Shown in pieces: positions 28,585 through 38,514 of a DNA stretch of 44,052 nucleotides. Source of the stretch: Caulobacteraceae bacterium (GTDB lineage: Bacteria; Pseudomonadota; Alphaproteobacteria; Caulobacterales; Caulobacteraceae). Numbering within the stretch: the first letter of the stretch is position 1; each line of letters opens with the position of its first letter. The notes below the pieces were generated by a model. It saw nothing but the letters and a program-made list of their open reading frames with translations, did no database searches and had not been told where the DNA came from. The stretch covers positions 1 to 44,052 of the forward strand of contig JAIERG010000072.1 of NCBI GenBank assembly GCA_019747095.1, in the 5' to 3' direction. A program made the translations under genes and the position numbers.

Positions 28585-28599
28585 CTTTGTAGTGTAAAG
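28585..28599. promoter_or_regulatory. Candidate operator CTTTGTA-G-TGTAAAG in a divergent promoter region
   Basis: Imperfect inverted repeat upstream of the membrane-protein/wHTH operon. Confidence 0.4.
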
Positions 28600-28643
28600 C
28601 ACTTTTTCGCTGCACCCGGTCGAGCGGTCGCTACAACCGAGGG

Positions 28644-29390
28644 ATGGCCCCGGACTACCATCACATCGCCTACCTGGGCGTCGACATCGCCAACCCCGTG
28701 ACGATCGAGGCTGTGCTCGCCATGGCGGAGCGCAGCGGCCTTCCCGCCGGGGCTCGCGTGCTGGACATCGGCGCGGGCACGGGCGGTGTTTCGGCGGCGC
28801 TGGCGCGTCGGTTCAGCTACCAGGTCCACGCCATTGAGCGAGATCCTGTCATGGTCTCGCACATCAACGACAGGGTCGAACGCGACGGCCTTGGCGACCG
28901 CGTTACCCCGGTTCGCGGCGTGGCTCCGCAAGGGCTCGACGCCCTCACCCCGGCCGACATGATGGTGGCCCTGGGCAGTAGCCGCATCGGCGGGCCCGAC
29001 GTCACCACCGCCGCCGGAATATTTCAGGTCCTGGCGTCCCGACTGGCCAGCCCCGGCTACATTCTGTGGGGCGATCTCACCTGGATCGCCGAACCCCCGG
29101 AGCCCCTGCGCCAGATCGTCAGCCTGTCCAGCATCTATGAGAGCGACGACGGCTGGAAGACTGCTGCCGCGGCGGCCGGAATGCGCTGCGTCTCGGCCGA
29201 ACTGTCGCCGCAGGCGGTCTGGGACGACTTTTTCGGTACCGCAGACCGCCGGGTGCGCGAATGGCTCGAAGCCAATCCCGGGGTCGAAGGCCGGGAGGCG
29301 CTCCGGGCTCGCGCCGATCAGATCAAGGCTACCTTCGATTTCGGCCGCCCATACCTCGGCTTTGGCCTTTATCTGTTCCGGAAGCCCTGA
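28644..29390 (+). CDS. SAM-dependent methyltransferase
   Basis: GARVLDIGAGTGGVSAALARRFSYQVHAIERDPVMV. Confidence 0.88.
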   Translation: MAPDYHHIAYLGVDIANPVTIEAVLAMAERSGLPAGARVLDIGAGTGGVSAALARRFSYQVHAIERDPVMVSHINDRVERDGLGDRVTPVRGVAPQGLDALTPADMMVALGSSRIGGPDVTTAAGIFQVLASRLASPGYILWGDLTWIAEPPEPLRQIVSLSSIYESDDGWKTAAAAAGMRCVSAELSPQAVWDDFFGTADRRVREWLEANPGVEGREALRARADQIKATFDFGRPYLGFGLYLFRKP

Positions 29391-29500
29391 CCGGCTAGTT
29401 GCGGGACCGAGGCGGGCCTGACGCTACAGAGCGACAAGGTTGGCCCGCTCTATGCAGGGGGCCGCGCGAGGGGGACAGTTCGTCCCATTCAGGGCGACCT

Positions 29501-30619
29501 ATGCAGTTTTCCGTCAGGCCGGTTCAGGAAGGGGATACCGCCCACCTGATGGCGCTGCACGCTTCCGTTGGATGGCCTCGCCGCAGCGAGGCCGGCTGGC
29601 GCTGGCTCATCAACCATCCTGTACGCCTGGAAGCCGGTTCCCCGGCCGGCTGGTTTCTGGTCGACGCCGACGGCACGCCATGCGGCCACACCGGCAACTT
29701 CGTGCAGAAGTTCTGGCGCGGCGACACGGTCCTTTTCGGAACCAGCGCCTATTCCATCATGGTCAGTCCGACGGCGCGCGGGCACTCTCGCCTGCTGCTC
29801 GAGCCCTTTTCCGAGCAGCCCGGAATGTTCGCTCGCTACACGTTCAACGCCAATCCGAAATCCAGCCCGCTGTTCCAGCGCCATGGACTAACGGCCTGGC
29901 CAACCACAACCCACGCCCTGAAGCTGGCCTGGCGCCTGGACACTCTGACGTGCTTGGCGGGAAGGTTGTTGCGAGAAATCGACAGCCGGGCCCCTCGCCT
30001 CGTCGACCCTCGGCAGGAGCGGCTCCTGAACCGTCGCCTGGCCCACCCGGGTCCCCTGGTCTTTCCGACCGGCGTGGACACCCTGACCGATCTGTCCGAC
30101 CGGTCACCCTTCGCCGACTTCTGGGCAGCGGTCCGGGGCGAAGGGCGGATCGTGGCCGACCGGAGCCCTTCGACCTTGCGCTGGCGCCTCTCGGACCCGG
30201 ACCAGACGACCAGGCCCGTATTGCTGGCCTTCAAGCGCGATACCGAGATCCGGGGCTATGCCATGGCAATGATGGCCAAGGCCAACAGCATCGACCCTCC
30301 GGTTCTGGAAATCCTCGACCTCATGGCCCTGCGCGACGAACCCCGCGCGATCCCTGCCCTGATGCAGGCGCTTCTGGTCAATGCCCGTTCCCTCGGGGCG
30401 GCCAAGGTCCGCATTCAGGTCGTCAACGAGACACTGCTACGCCAGTTGGGACCGCTGGCCGCCTCGGCGAGGCGCGAGGGCGGTTGGGGTCACTGTCACG
30501 TACGTTTCGAGCCGGGCATCGAGGGCGTTGAGACCTGGGCCCCGACCCCTTTCGACGGCGACTATCAGGTCTGTCTGAGACCGGTGCCAATCGCCGCCGA
30601 GGCACTCGCGGCAGCCTAG
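29501..30619 (+). CDS. GNAT-like N-acetyltransferase domain protein
   Basis: [26 protein letters not shown]...; [20 protein letters not shown]; start at 29501. Confidence 0.7.
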   Translation: MQFSVRPVQEGDTAHLMALHASVGWPRRSEAGWRWLINHPVRLEAGSPAGWFLVDADGTPCGHTGNFVQKFWRGDTVLFGTSAYSIMVSPTARGHSRLLLEPFSEQPGMFARYTFNANPKSSPLFQRHGLTAWPTTTHALKLAWRLDTLTCLAGRLLREIDSRAPRLVDPRQERLLNRRLAHPGPLVFPTGVDTLTDLSDRSPFADFWAAVRGEGRIVADRSPSTLRWRLSDPDQTTRPVLLAFKRDTEIRGYAMAMMAKANSIDPPVLEILDLMALRDEPRAIPALMQALLVNARSLGAAKVRIQVVNETLLRQLGPLAASARREGGWGHCHVRFEPGIEGVETWAPTPFDGDYQVCLRPVPIAAEALAAA

Positions 30620-31038
30620 GTCTTCGGCCGTGCCTTCAGTTCGTCGCGGATTTCCGCCAGCAGGGCCTCGGTGGGCGAGGGTGCGGCGGGGGCTGGGTCA
30701 GGCTTTGCCGCCTCTGCCCGGCGCAGTTTGTTGATGGCCTTGACCATCAGGAACACCACGAACGCGACGATGAGGAACTGGATTACGGTGTTGATGAAGG
30801 CACCGTACTGAATGGCCACTTCCTCAATGGCTTCGGTGGCCGGATCTTCGGGCGACAAAACCCATTTCAGGTTGGAAAAATCGACCCGACCGAGCACAAG
30901 CCCGATCGGCGGCATCACGACCTGTTCCACCAGGCTGGTGACGATCTTCCCGAAGGCGGCTCCGATGATGACCCCGACCGCCAGGTCGACGACATTGCCG
31001 CGCGCGGCGAACTCCTTGAACTCGGTCAGAAGCGACAT
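30616..31038 (-). CDS. mscL: Large-conductance mechanosensitive channel
   Basis: [46 protein letters not shown]. Confidence 0.97.
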   Translation of the reverse strand: MSLLTEFKEFAARGNVVDLAVGVIIGAAFGKIVTSLVEQVVMPPIGLVLGRVDFSNLKWVLSPEDPATEAIEEVAIQYGAFINTVIQFLIVAFVVFLMVKAINKLRRAEAAKPDPAPAAPSPTEALLAEIRDELKARPKT

Positions 31039-31328
31039 CAGGCGTCGCCGCCAGCGTTCAGTCGCTCGCGTAGTTCCTTGCCGCTCTTGAAGAAGGGCAC
31101 AGCCTTGGCCGGCACATCGACGGTCTCGCCGGTGCGAGGGTTTCGCCCCGCGCGGGCCGGCCGCGACCGCACCGAAAAGGCACCGAAGCCGCGCAGCTCC
31201 ACGCGCCCACCCCTGGCCATGGACTCCGTCATGCGCCCCAGGACGACGTTGACCACTCGCTCGACCTCGGCATGGGTGAGGTGCGTGTTCTCCGCCGCGA
31301 GCTTTTCGATCAGCTCAGATTTTATCAT
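31038..31328 (-). CDS. ihfB: Integration host factor beta subunit
   Basis: [91 protein letters not shown]. Confidence 0.94.
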   Translation of the reverse strand: MIKSELIEKLAAENTHLTHAEVERVVNVVLGRMTESMARGGRVELRGFGAFSVRSRPARAGRNPRTGETVDVPAKAVPFFKSGKELRERLNAGGDA

Positions 31329-31502
31329 GTCAGGCCCCCCGCCCTTTCCCGCCCCTACGAGCAATTACGGGTGCAACTTCAAGCGCGTTGCGAGACCACC
31401 CTAGCCTTCGCCCGGCTGGCGAAAAAGGCCTGCTCGACGGTCACCTGAGAGGAAAATGCAATAATTGCCCAGACCGCATACGGAATCAGACCCAAAAGCA
31501 GA

Positions 31503-31530
31503 GAGGCGGCCGGATTCCTCCGACCGCCTC
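31503..31530 (-). terminator. Intrinsic terminator-like hairpin downstream of rpsA
   Basis: GAGGCGG(31503-31509)...CCGCCTC(31524-31530) with inner CGG/CCG; followed on the minus strand by TCTGCTTTTGGG. Confidence 0.6.
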
Positions 31531-31575
31531 CTGATCCGTCACCGGATCAATGGCTTATGAGCCGCACCGGCAGGA

Positions 31576-33279
31576 TTACTCCTTGCCGGCCTTTTCGCGC
31601 AGCGCGGCACCCAGGATGTCGCCCAGCGACGCGCCCGAGTCCGACGAGCCGAACTGCTCGATAGCCTCCTGCTCATCCTTCATTTCCAGCGCCTTGATCG
31701 ACACGGAGATGCGGCGGGTCGCCTTGTCCACGGTGGTGATCATGGCGTCGACACGGTCGCCGACCGAGAAGCGCTCGGTGCGCTGCTCGTTACGATCGCG
31801 CGACAGGTCCGACTTGCGGATAAAGCTGGTCACAGGAGCGGTATCGTCGCCGAACTTCACCTCGACCCCGCCGGTTTCGATGGCGGTCACGGTCACGGTG
31901 ACGGTCTGACCCTTCTTGTAGGTGTCGCCCTCGCCGATAGGATCGCCGCCCAACTGCTTGATGCCGAGCGAGACGCGTTCCTTTTCGACGTCGACGTCCA
32001 GCACCTTGGCCTTGACCATCTCGCCCTTGCGGTAGCGCTGGATGGCTTCTTCGCCTGACACGTTCCAGTCGAGGTCCGACAGATGGACCATGCCGTCGAT
32101 GTCGTTGTCCAGGCCGATGAACAGGCCGAATTCGGTCGCGTTCTTGACCTCGCCTTCGACGGTCGAGCCGATCGGATGGGCGGCCACGAAGGCGTCCCAG
32201 GGATTGTCCTGGGCCTGCTTCAGGCCGAGCGAGATACGGCGCTTGGAGGCGTCGACGTCCAGCACGACCACGTCGACTTCTTGCGAGGTCGAGACGATCT
32301 TGCCCGGATGGACGTTCTTCTTGGTCCAGGACATTTCCGAAACGTGGACCAGGCCCTCGACCCCAGCTTCCAGCTCCACGAAGGCGCCGTAGTCGGTGAT
32401 GTTGGTGATGCGGCCCGTGTACTTGGCGCCCGGCGGGTACTTGGCTTCGACGCCGTCCCAAGGATCGGACTGCAGCTGCTTCATGCCCAGCGAGATGCGT
32501 TGGGTGTCCGGGTTGATCTTGACGATCTGGACCTTGACCGTGTCGCCGACCGCCAGGACCTGGCTCGGGTGCGACACGCGCTTCCAGCTCATGTCGGTGA
32601 CGTGCAGCAGGCCGTCGATGCCGCCCAGGTCCACGAAGGCACCGTAGTCGGTGATGTTCTTGACGACGCCGTCGCGGATTTCGCCTTCCTGCAACTGGCC
32701 AACCAGCTCGGTCCGCTGTTCGGCGCGGGCCTCTTCCAGGATCGCGCGACGCGAGACGACGATATTGCCGCGCGGACGGTCCATCTTCAGGATCGCGAAG
32801 GGCTGTTCCTTGCCCATCAGCGGGCCGACGTCGCGGACCGGACGAATGTCCACCTGCGAGCCGGGTAGGAAGGCCGAGGCCCCGCCCAGGTCGACGGTGA
32901 AGCCGCCCTTCACGCGACCCACGATCACGCCGTTGACCGGAACACCTTCGGCGAACACGACTTCCAAACGGGTCCAGGCTTCCTCGCGGCGCGCCTTGTC
33001 GCGGCTGATGACGGCTTCGCCGAGCGCGTTCTCGACACGCTCCAGATACACCTCGACATCATCGCCGACCTTGGGGATCACGGCGCCTTCGCCGATGCCG
33101 AACTCGCGGGCCGGGATGCGGCCTTCGGTCTTCAGACCGACGTCGATGATGATGATGTCCTTCTCGACGCCGACCACGCGGCCGTGGACGACCTGGCCTT
33201 CGCCGAGATCGCGGCCACCGAGGCTCTGGTCGAGAAGCGCGGCGAAATCGTCGCGCGAGGGGGAAAGGGTGTCGGTCAT
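31576..33279 (-). CDS. rpsA: 30S ribosomal protein S1
   Basis: Repeated S1 domains ([48 protein letters not shown]); start [16 protein letters not shown]. Confidence 0.97.
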   Translation of the reverse strand: MTDTLSPSRDDFAALLDQSLGGRDLGEGQVVHGRVVGVEKDIIIIDVGLKTEGRIPAREFGIGEGAVIPKVGDDVEVYLERVENALGEAVISRDKARREEAWTRLEVVFAEGVPVNGVIVGRVKGGFTVDLGGASAFLPGSQVDIRPVRDVGPLMGKEQPFAILKMDRPRGNIVVSRRAILEEARAEQRTELVGQLQEGEIRDGVVKNITDYGAFVDLGGIDGLLHVTDMSWKRVSHPSQVLAVGDTVKVQIVKINPDTQRISLGMKQLQSDPWDGVEAKYPPGAKYTGRITNITDYGAFVELEAGVEGLVHVSEMSWTKKNVHPGKIVSTSQEVDVVVLDVDASKRRISLGLKQAQDNPWDAFVAAHPIGSTVEGEVKNATEFGLFIGLDNDIDGMVHLSDLDWNVSGEEAIQRYRKGEMVKAKVLDVDVEKERVSLGIKQLGGDPIGEGDTYKKGQTVTVTVTAIETGGVEVKFGDDTAPVTSFIRKSDLSRDRNEQRTERFSVGDRVDAMITTVDKATRRISVSIKALEMKDEQEAIEQFGSSDSGASLGDILGAALREKAGKE

Positions 33280-33418
33280 GAAACTCTGGGGTTGGAGGAA
33301 AGGCTGAAGGCGCACGACCGGGAGGCCCTGCGCGAGGTTGAGATGGCTTTGGGTAGACGTGTCGAGGCGAGGCGGAGGAGCCAGAACGCCCGCGGAAGCC
33401 GAGGTTGGGTGCGTTGGA

Positions 33419-34084
33419 TTAGCCCCCAGGCTCCTTTGGAACCTGCCGAGCGCGCGCCGCCTCGACGATACGGCGGGCCGCATCGAAGGCGGCCTCTATA
33501 TCCATGTCGGTGGTGTCGAGCAAGACCGCGTCCGGCGCCTGGACCATGGGGGCCGCGCCCCGCCCGGCGTCGCGTTCGTCGCGGCGCAGGATGTCAGCCA
33601 GCATAGCCTCATAGGTGATGACGTCACCACGCTCGTTCAGCTGCTTCCAGCGGCGCCGCGCGCGCACCTCGGGCGAGGCCGTGACGAACAGCTTGGCCCC
33701 GGCGTCCGGCGCGATTACCGTGCCGATATCGCGCCCGTCCAGCACCGCCCCTCCCGGCTGGCGCGCGAAGGCCTGTTGCAGCTCGAGCAGCGCAGCTCGC
33801 ACACCGGGGATTCCGGCGACCCGGCTGGCCGCCTCTCCGGCGTCACCGGTGGTTAGTGCCGTAGGGTCTGCCAACCGGTCCGGTGTCAGGGCCCGCGCGG
33901 CCTCTTCGGCCGCCTGGGCATCGGACAGATCCCGCCCCCCACTCAGCAGATCGACGCCGACAGCGCGATAGAGGAGACCCGTGTCCAGAAACGGCAGGCC
34001 ATAGTGAGCCGCCAACCGCGATGCGATCGTCCCCTTGCCGGACGCAGCGGGCCCATCGACGGCGATGACAAGCGAGCGGGTCAT
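33419..34084 (-). CDS. cmk: Cytidylate kinase
   Basis: [64 protein letters not shown]. Confidence 0.96.
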   Translation of the reverse strand: MTRSLVIAVDGPAASGKGTIASRLAAHYGLPFLDTGLLYRAVGVDLLSGGRDLSDAQAAEEAARALTPDRLADPTALTTGDAGEAASRVAGIPGVRAALLELQQAFARQPGGAVLDGRDIGTVIAPDAGAKLFVTASPEVRARRRWKQLNERGDVITYEAMLADILRRDERDAGRGAAPMVQAPDAVLLDTTDMDIEAAFDAARRIVEAARARQVPKEPGG

Positions 34085-34377
34085 CAGGTCCGGTTGGCGT
34101 TGCGACGCCATTGCGCCACCAGGTCCCAGCTGGAGGCCACCAGGAAAATCAGCGTCACTAGACCCGCAACTCCAACGGCGGCGAGGATCAGATGAAACTT
34201 TACAGGGTCGTCGACGCGCTCGGCAAAGAAGGCATCTCCCGGCCACCCGACCCGCCCGGATTCCGCGATCTTGAAGAAGCCCGCGGCGAGCAAGACCGTC
34301 ATGATGGCGGAGGTCAGAATGCCGGTTGGATCGCCCCACTCCGCCCGCCAGAGCCTTGTGCCTTGCGACGAGATCAC
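34084..34377 (-). CDS. Small two-TM hypothetical protein between aroA and cmk
   Basis: 97 aa; overlaps the aroA stop by 4 bp and abuts the cmk start; [26 protein letters not shown]...[24 protein letters not shown]. Confidence 0.75.
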   Translation of the reverse strand: MISSQGTRLWRAEWGDPTGILTSAIMTVLLAAGFFKIAESGRVGWPGDAFFAERVDDPVKFHLILAAVGVAGLVTLIFLVASSWDLVAQWRRNANRT

Positions 34378-35687
34378 GTGATTGCTCCCCCCAACGACCG
34401 CATCATCTCGACGAAACCCGGAAAGCTGGTCGCGATCATCTCCGGCTCGTCGACCGTTACGGGTCTTTGCGCTGCCATCCCCAGCACGAGATGGCTCATG
34501 GCGATGCGGTGGTCATGCGCTGTATGCACAGTCGCCCCGCCGGGCACCGAGCTACCCGAGACGATGAAGCCCTCCGGCTCCTCTTCCACTGACACGCCGC
34601 AACCGCGGAGGCCGTCGACCATCAGCCGGATGCGATCGCTCTCCTTGACTCGCATCTCGCCGACGCCGCGCATCACGGTCTGGCCTTTGGCGAAAGCAGC
34701 TGTGGCGGCGAGGATGGGATATTCGTCGATCATCGAGGCAGCCCGGCCCTCTGGCACAACCACCCCGTTAAGGGTCGAATGCCGCGCGGTGATGTCGCCG
34801 ACCTCCTCGCCGCCTGCCACGCGCCGGTTCGAGACCGTCAGATCGGCTCCCATTTCACACCAGGTGTCGAAGAGACCGGTCCGCAGAGAGTTCAGCATCA
34901 CGCCTGCGACCGTGACCTCCGATCCCGGAACGAGCAGGCCGGCTGCCAGCGGAAAGGCAGCCGACGATGGGTCACCGGGTACCGCGACCGATGTCCCCCT
35001 CAGCTGCTGACCGCCCTTGAGCCGGATGACCCAGCCCTCGCCGGCGTCATCGACCTCGACCTCGGCGCCGAAGGCCCGCAGCATGCGCTCCGTGTGGTCG
35101 CGGCTCTTCTCGGGCTCGGTAACGGAGGTCACGCCCTCGGCGTTCAGTCCCGCCAGAAGGATCGCTGACTTCACCTGGGCCGAAGCCACGGTTTGCACAT
35201 GGTCGATGGCCATCAGCCGTCCGCCGGTCAGGGTCGCAGGCAGAAGCCCCTTTGCACCACTCCAGTCAAAGCGCGCGCCCATCCTCTCCAGGTGATCCGT
35301 CACCCGGCCCATTGGCCGCTTCCTCAGTGAGGCGTCACCATCGAATGTCGCCGACAGAGTGTATCCCGCCGCCGCTCCCATCAGCAGGCGCACCCCGGTT
35401 CCGGCATTGCCAAAGTCGATCGTGCCGGGCGGCGACATCAGGCCGCCACGCCCGGTCACTCGCCAGCGCCCTTCGCCGAGCCGTTCGACCCTCGCGCCAA
35501 AGGCCTCGGCCGCCCGCGCGGTAGCCAGAACGTCGTCGCCTTCCAGTAGGCCCTCGACCTCGGTTGTCCCCGTTGCCATGGCACCCAGGATCATCGCCCT
35601 GTGCGACATGGATTTATCCCCGGGTGCCCGTGCTAACCCCTTAAGGGCCGGCGACGGACGCGCGGTGAGATGGGGGGCGTGGCTCAC
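34374..35687 (-). CDS. aroA: 3-phosphoshikimate 1-carboxyvinyltransferase
   Basis: [35 protein letters not shown]; likely GTG start ([12 protein letters not shown]) at 35687, ORF open to 35735. Confidence 0.93.
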   Translation of the reverse strand: MSHAPHLTARPSPALKGLARAPGDKSMSHRAMILGAMATGTTEVEGLLEGDDVLATARAAEAFGARVERLGEGRWRVTGRGGLMSPPGTIDFGNAGTGVRLLMGAAAGYTLSATFDGDASLRKRPMGRVTDHLERMGARFDWSGAKGLLPATLTGGRLMAIDHVQTVASAQVKSAILLAGLNAEGVTSVTEPEKSRDHTERMLRAFGAEVEVDDAGEGWVIRLKGGQQLRGTSVAVPGDPSSAAFPLAAGLLVPGSEVTVAGVMLNSLRTGLFDTWCEMGADLTVSNRRVAGGEEVGDITARHSTLNGVVVPEGRAASMIDEYPILAATAAFAKGQTVMRGVGEMRVKESDRIRLMVDGLRGCGVSVEEEPEGFIVSGSSVPGGATVHTAHDHRIAMSHLVLGMAAQRPVTVDEPEMIATSFPGFVEMMRSLGGAIT

Positions 35688-35821
35688 CCTCTGGGGCTCC
35701 CTTGCGCGATGGAGGATCGGCGGCCTCAAGGCCAAGCCAGATCGGAGTTTTGACAGCGGCCCCTAGGGGTGGCAAGGGACGCCCCCGAATTCTCCCACCC
35801 CATACTTGAAGGCATCGCCCC

Positions 35822-36277
35822 GTGGCTGATCCCAAACTCGGCGCCAAGCAGGTCTGTCCGAACTGCCAGGCCAAGTTCTACGACCTCAACAAACGTCCCG
35901 CTCACTGCCCCAAGTGCGGCACGGAGTTCGACCCTGAGGAGGCCATCAAGCTGCGCAACCGTCGCGGCCGTCCCGGCGGCTATGCTGCGGATGACGCCGA
36001 GGATCAGGTCGCCGACAAGTCGGTGGACGGTGACGAGGAAGAAGAAGAGACCGTCACCCCCGAGATCGACGAGGAAGGCCATGAGCCCATCCTCACCCCA
36101 GATGACGACGACGACACGCCCGTCGATCCGACCGAGGAGCCCGGAATGGGCGAGGCCGGCGACGACGACGATGACGTTCTGGCCGATGACGACGACGATT
36201 CCGTGCCCTTCCTCGAGGACGAGGACGACGACGCCTTCGACGAAGACGTTGTCAAACCGGGTAAGGATGACGACTGA
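35822..36277 (+). CDS. TIGR02300 / FYDLN-acid domain protein
   Basis: CPNCQAKFYDLNKRPAHCPKCGTEFDPEEA zinc-ribbon-like N-terminus and Asp/Glu-rich C-terminus; GTG start. Confidence 0.93.
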   Translation: MADPKLGAKQVCPNCQAKFYDLNKRPAHCPKCGTEFDPEEAIKLRNRRGRPGGYAADDAEDQVADKSVDGDEEEEETVTPEIDEEGHEPILTPDDDDDTPVDPTEEPGMGEAGDDDDDVLADDDDDSVPFLEDEDDDAFDEDVVKPGKDDD

Positions 36278-36288
36278 TCGTGTCGTAA

Positions 36289-36315
36289 TCGGAGCGGGTT
36301 TCACGCCCGCTCCGA
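36289..36315 (+). terminator. Hairpin downstream of the FYDLN protein gene
   Basis: TCGGAGCGGG TTTCACG CCCGCTCCGA perfect 10-bp stem; no T-run. Confidence 0.5.
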
Positions 36316-36437
36316 CGGCCTTCGCGGGGGTCGAAAATAAATCCTGCGGGCGGGCTTGATCGGCAAAATCGCCTGACATAGGTTCCGCCGCCTCGCCGGG
36401 GGGCGGTTTTCCGCCCGGCGATGCGACCGAAAGGTTC

Positions 36438-36513
36438 GGGGCTATAGCTCAGTTGGTAGAGCGCTTGAATGGCATTCAAGAGGTCAGCGGTTCGACTCCG
36501 CTTAGCTCCACCA
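36438..36513 (+). tRNA. tRNA-Ala (anticodon GGC)
   Basis: GGGGCTATAGCTCAGTTGGTAGAGCGCTTGAATGGCATTCAAGAGGTCAGCGGTTCGACTCCGCTTAGCTCCACCA; cloverleaf folds, CCA encoded. Confidence 0.97.
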
Positions 36514-36590
36514 TTTCCCTTCAGGACAAGTCTTGGTGGTCTTGGGAAATGAGACGTGTTCGGCGGTGTCATCCCCGGACCAGACAACAG

Positions 36591-36621
36591 AAAACCCCGG
36601 CGGTGTTCCGACCGGGGTTTT
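36591..36621. terminator. Bidirectional intrinsic terminator between tRNA-Ala and the DUF6481-like gene
   Basis: AAAACCCCGG...CCGGGGTTTT with A-run and T-run flanking the stem. Confidence 0.85.
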
Positions 36622-36637
36622 GTCTTGACCTAGAAGC

Positions 36638-37003
36638 TCAGCGTTTCTGACGGGCCTTGCGGGCGGCATAGCGCGCGTCGCGGGCAGCCTTCTGCTCTTC
36701 CTTGGTCAACTGCTTGCGGTCCTTGCGGGCGGCACGGCGTTCAGCGTCAATCGCTTCCTGGGCCAACCGCTCGGCCTCAAGACGCTCGGCCTCCTTCTGG
36801 GCCTTCTGACGGCGGATCTCGGCCTTTTCGGCTTCAAGGCGACGCCTTGCCTCTTCCTTTTCGGCGGCACGCTTTTCCTGAAGCCTGTCGAACTCGGGAT
36901 CCGGGGCGGCCGGCTTGGGCTTGAACTTGGCCAGCAGCGCCTTCTTGGCCTCCTGCTGGGCGGTCAGTCTGTCGGTGAAGCCGGTCTGTTTCAGGTCTCT
37001 CAT
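36638..37003 (-). CDS. DUF6481-like Lys/Arg/Glu-rich protein
   Basis: MRDLKQTGFTDRLTAQQEAKKALLAKFKPKPAAPDPEF..., long charged helix. Confidence 0.75.
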   Translation of the reverse strand: MRDLKQTGFTDRLTAQQEAKKALLAKFKPKPAAPDPEFDRLQEKRAAEKEEARRRLEAEKAEIRRQKAQKEAERLEAERLAQEAIDAERRAARKDRKQLTKEEQKAARDARYAARKARQKR

Positions 37004-37200
37004 GCGGGAGATCGGTGGTCCTTGTTCGGTGTCGGGATGGTTCTCGCAGCGTCCGGTCGAAAGGTCAGGGACACGCAGGCGTTCGCAAAGCGCAAACGCT
37101 AGTCGAAATCAAGCCGCGCGACCCGTGATGTCTGGATCGCGAGGCTTTTCTTTCCGATATGCGACGACCGGGACCGTTGTCCAGTGATCAAGCAGAGAGA

Positions 37201-37383
37201 TCAGTCAGGCATTTCGGCCTGACCGACGGCAGTGTCGGCGGCACCACCGACGGCTGCGCCGACCGGACCGGCCATAATGGCACCGGCGACCGCTCCCGTA
37301 GCCGCGCGCTGTTCGATGGTCCGGCCACCGGCCGCTATGGCGGTGGCCGCCTGGATCGTTGCTGGAACGAGCATTCGACGCAT
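37201..37383 (-). CDS. Small glycine-zipper-like hypothetical protein
   Basis: 60 aa: MRRMLVPATIQAATAIAAGGRTIEQRAATGAVAGAIMAGPVGAAVGGAADTAVGQAEMPD. Confidence 0.5.
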   Translation of the reverse strand: MRRMLVPATIQAATAIAAGGRTIEQRAATGAVAGAIMAGPVGAAVGGAADTAVGQAEMPD

Positions 37384-37507
37384 GACGGTCTCCGACGAGG
37401 GATCTCAAAGTCCTCAAAAGCGTATTTGTTCGACTGGAGTTCCGTGACCAGAGGTATTGTCCGGGTCGGGCACCCAACCGCAGTCGAACGCGTTCGCTGC
37501 CCGTCCT

Positions 37508-37717
37508 TCAATCGGTCAGATAGAACAGGCCTTCCACTGTCGTGTCGAGCGCGCGGGCCAACGCCAGCGCCAGGAGGGTCGAGGGCACGAACACGCCGTT
37601 CTCCACGGTATTGATCGTTTTTCTGGACACACCCGCCCGATCGGCCAGCTCGGCCTGGGTCAGGCCGGCGGCGGTGCGCACTTCCTTGAGCCGGGACCCG
37701 AGCCGGGGGTCACCCAT
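37508..37717 (-). CDS. XRE-family HTH regulator
   Basis: MGDPRLGSRLKEVRTAAGLTQAELADRAGVSRKTINTVENGVFVPSTLLALALARALDTTVEGLFYLTD; 8-bp overlap with the upstream membrane gene. Confidence 0.92.
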   Translation of the reverse strand: MGDPRLGSRLKEVRTAAGLTQAELADRAGVSRKTINTVENGVFVPSTLLALALARALDTTVEGLFYLTD

Positions 37718-38387
37718 CGCGTCCGGCCTCGCGATCCAGCCAGGCGAACCGCAGCGCCGCCGTGGCCCCGGCCGCGGCCAGGGCGAACGGGATCGCCATG
37801 ACCCCGAGCTCGGGTCGCCACAGGCCGAGGCCAAGCGCGACGGTGGCCCCGACCATCACCACGACGAAGGCCCACACCACCGCACGCGCTCTCAGGGCCT
37901 GGGTCAGCTCGTCCTCCAGATACTTGCGGTACCTGCGGCTGTTGACGTCCCAACCCATCGCCACCGCAGCCGCGACCCACGCATAGAGAACAGGCACGCC
38001 GGCGCGCAGATAATCGAACATCTCCCCCTCGCCCCGTAGGATCGACAGCATCGCGCGGGTCCCTTCAAACAGGAAGACCACCGTCACGATGGGCAGGATC
38101 CACAGCAGCAAGGACCTTTGTGCCTGCATCCGCTCGCTTTTGGCCCCGGGGCCCCGCCGACTGTCCGCCTCGCCAGGGCGTTGCATCCAGGCGATCAGCG
38201 CCCCGAGGCCGAACAGCCCGAACCCCATTCCGGCGATGACCCCCGCCGTGGTGTCATCCACCCACATGCCGCTCACGGCTAACCCGGCCCCGGCAAGCCC
38301 CATCGCCAGCCCCAGAAGGCACAGCCCCACCGCCCAGCGTTGCTTACGCTGGCGGGCGCGTGCCTCATTGCGATCCAGATCGTCCAT
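37710..38387 (-). CDS. Membrane protein paired with XRE regulator
   Basis: MDDLDRNEARARQRKQRWAVGLCLLGLAMGLAGAG..., several TM segments; translationally overlaps the XRE gene. Confidence 0.8.
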   Translation of the reverse strand: MDDLDRNEARARQRKQRWAVGLCLLGLAMGLAGAGLAVSGMWVDDTTAGVIAGMGFGLFGLGALIAWMQRPGEADSRRGPGAKSERMQAQRSLLLWILPIVTVVFLFEGTRAMLSILRGEGEMFDYLRAGVPVLYAWVAAAVAMGWDVNSRRYRKYLEDELTQALRARAVVWAFVVVMVGATVALGLGLWRPELGVMAIPFALAAAGATAALRFAWLDREAGRDG

Positions 38388-38402
38388 GGCCGATATCTCC
38401 AC

Positions 38403-38440
38403 ATGTCACCCTAGGGTTACATATCACCTATGGGTTACAT
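38403..38440. promoter_or_regulatory. Tandem near-palindromic operator upstream of the membrane protein/XRE operon
   Basis: ATGTCACCCT|AGGGTTACAT (38403-38422, one mismatch in the palindrome) and ATATCACCTA|TGGGTTACAT (38421-38440), 18-bp period. Confidence 0.75.
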
Positions 38441-38514
38441 GGCGTCAAGCAGGGCATTGGCTTTTCCGATCCGCCCGATAGGGTGAGGGCTCGTCCCCGA
38501 GGGTTTCTGTTCTG

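Noticed and set aside
35750-35775. TTGACA plus CCCCTAGGGG palindrome upstream of the FYDLN gene as a repressor-controlled promoter
   Set aside because: No convincing -10 at the proper spacing; the palindrome is short and GC-only, so not reported as a feature.
36438-36513. tRNA-Ala as an integration site of a mobile element
   Set aside because: No integrase, no duplicated tRNA 3' end and no atypical genes follow; flanking genes look chromosomal.
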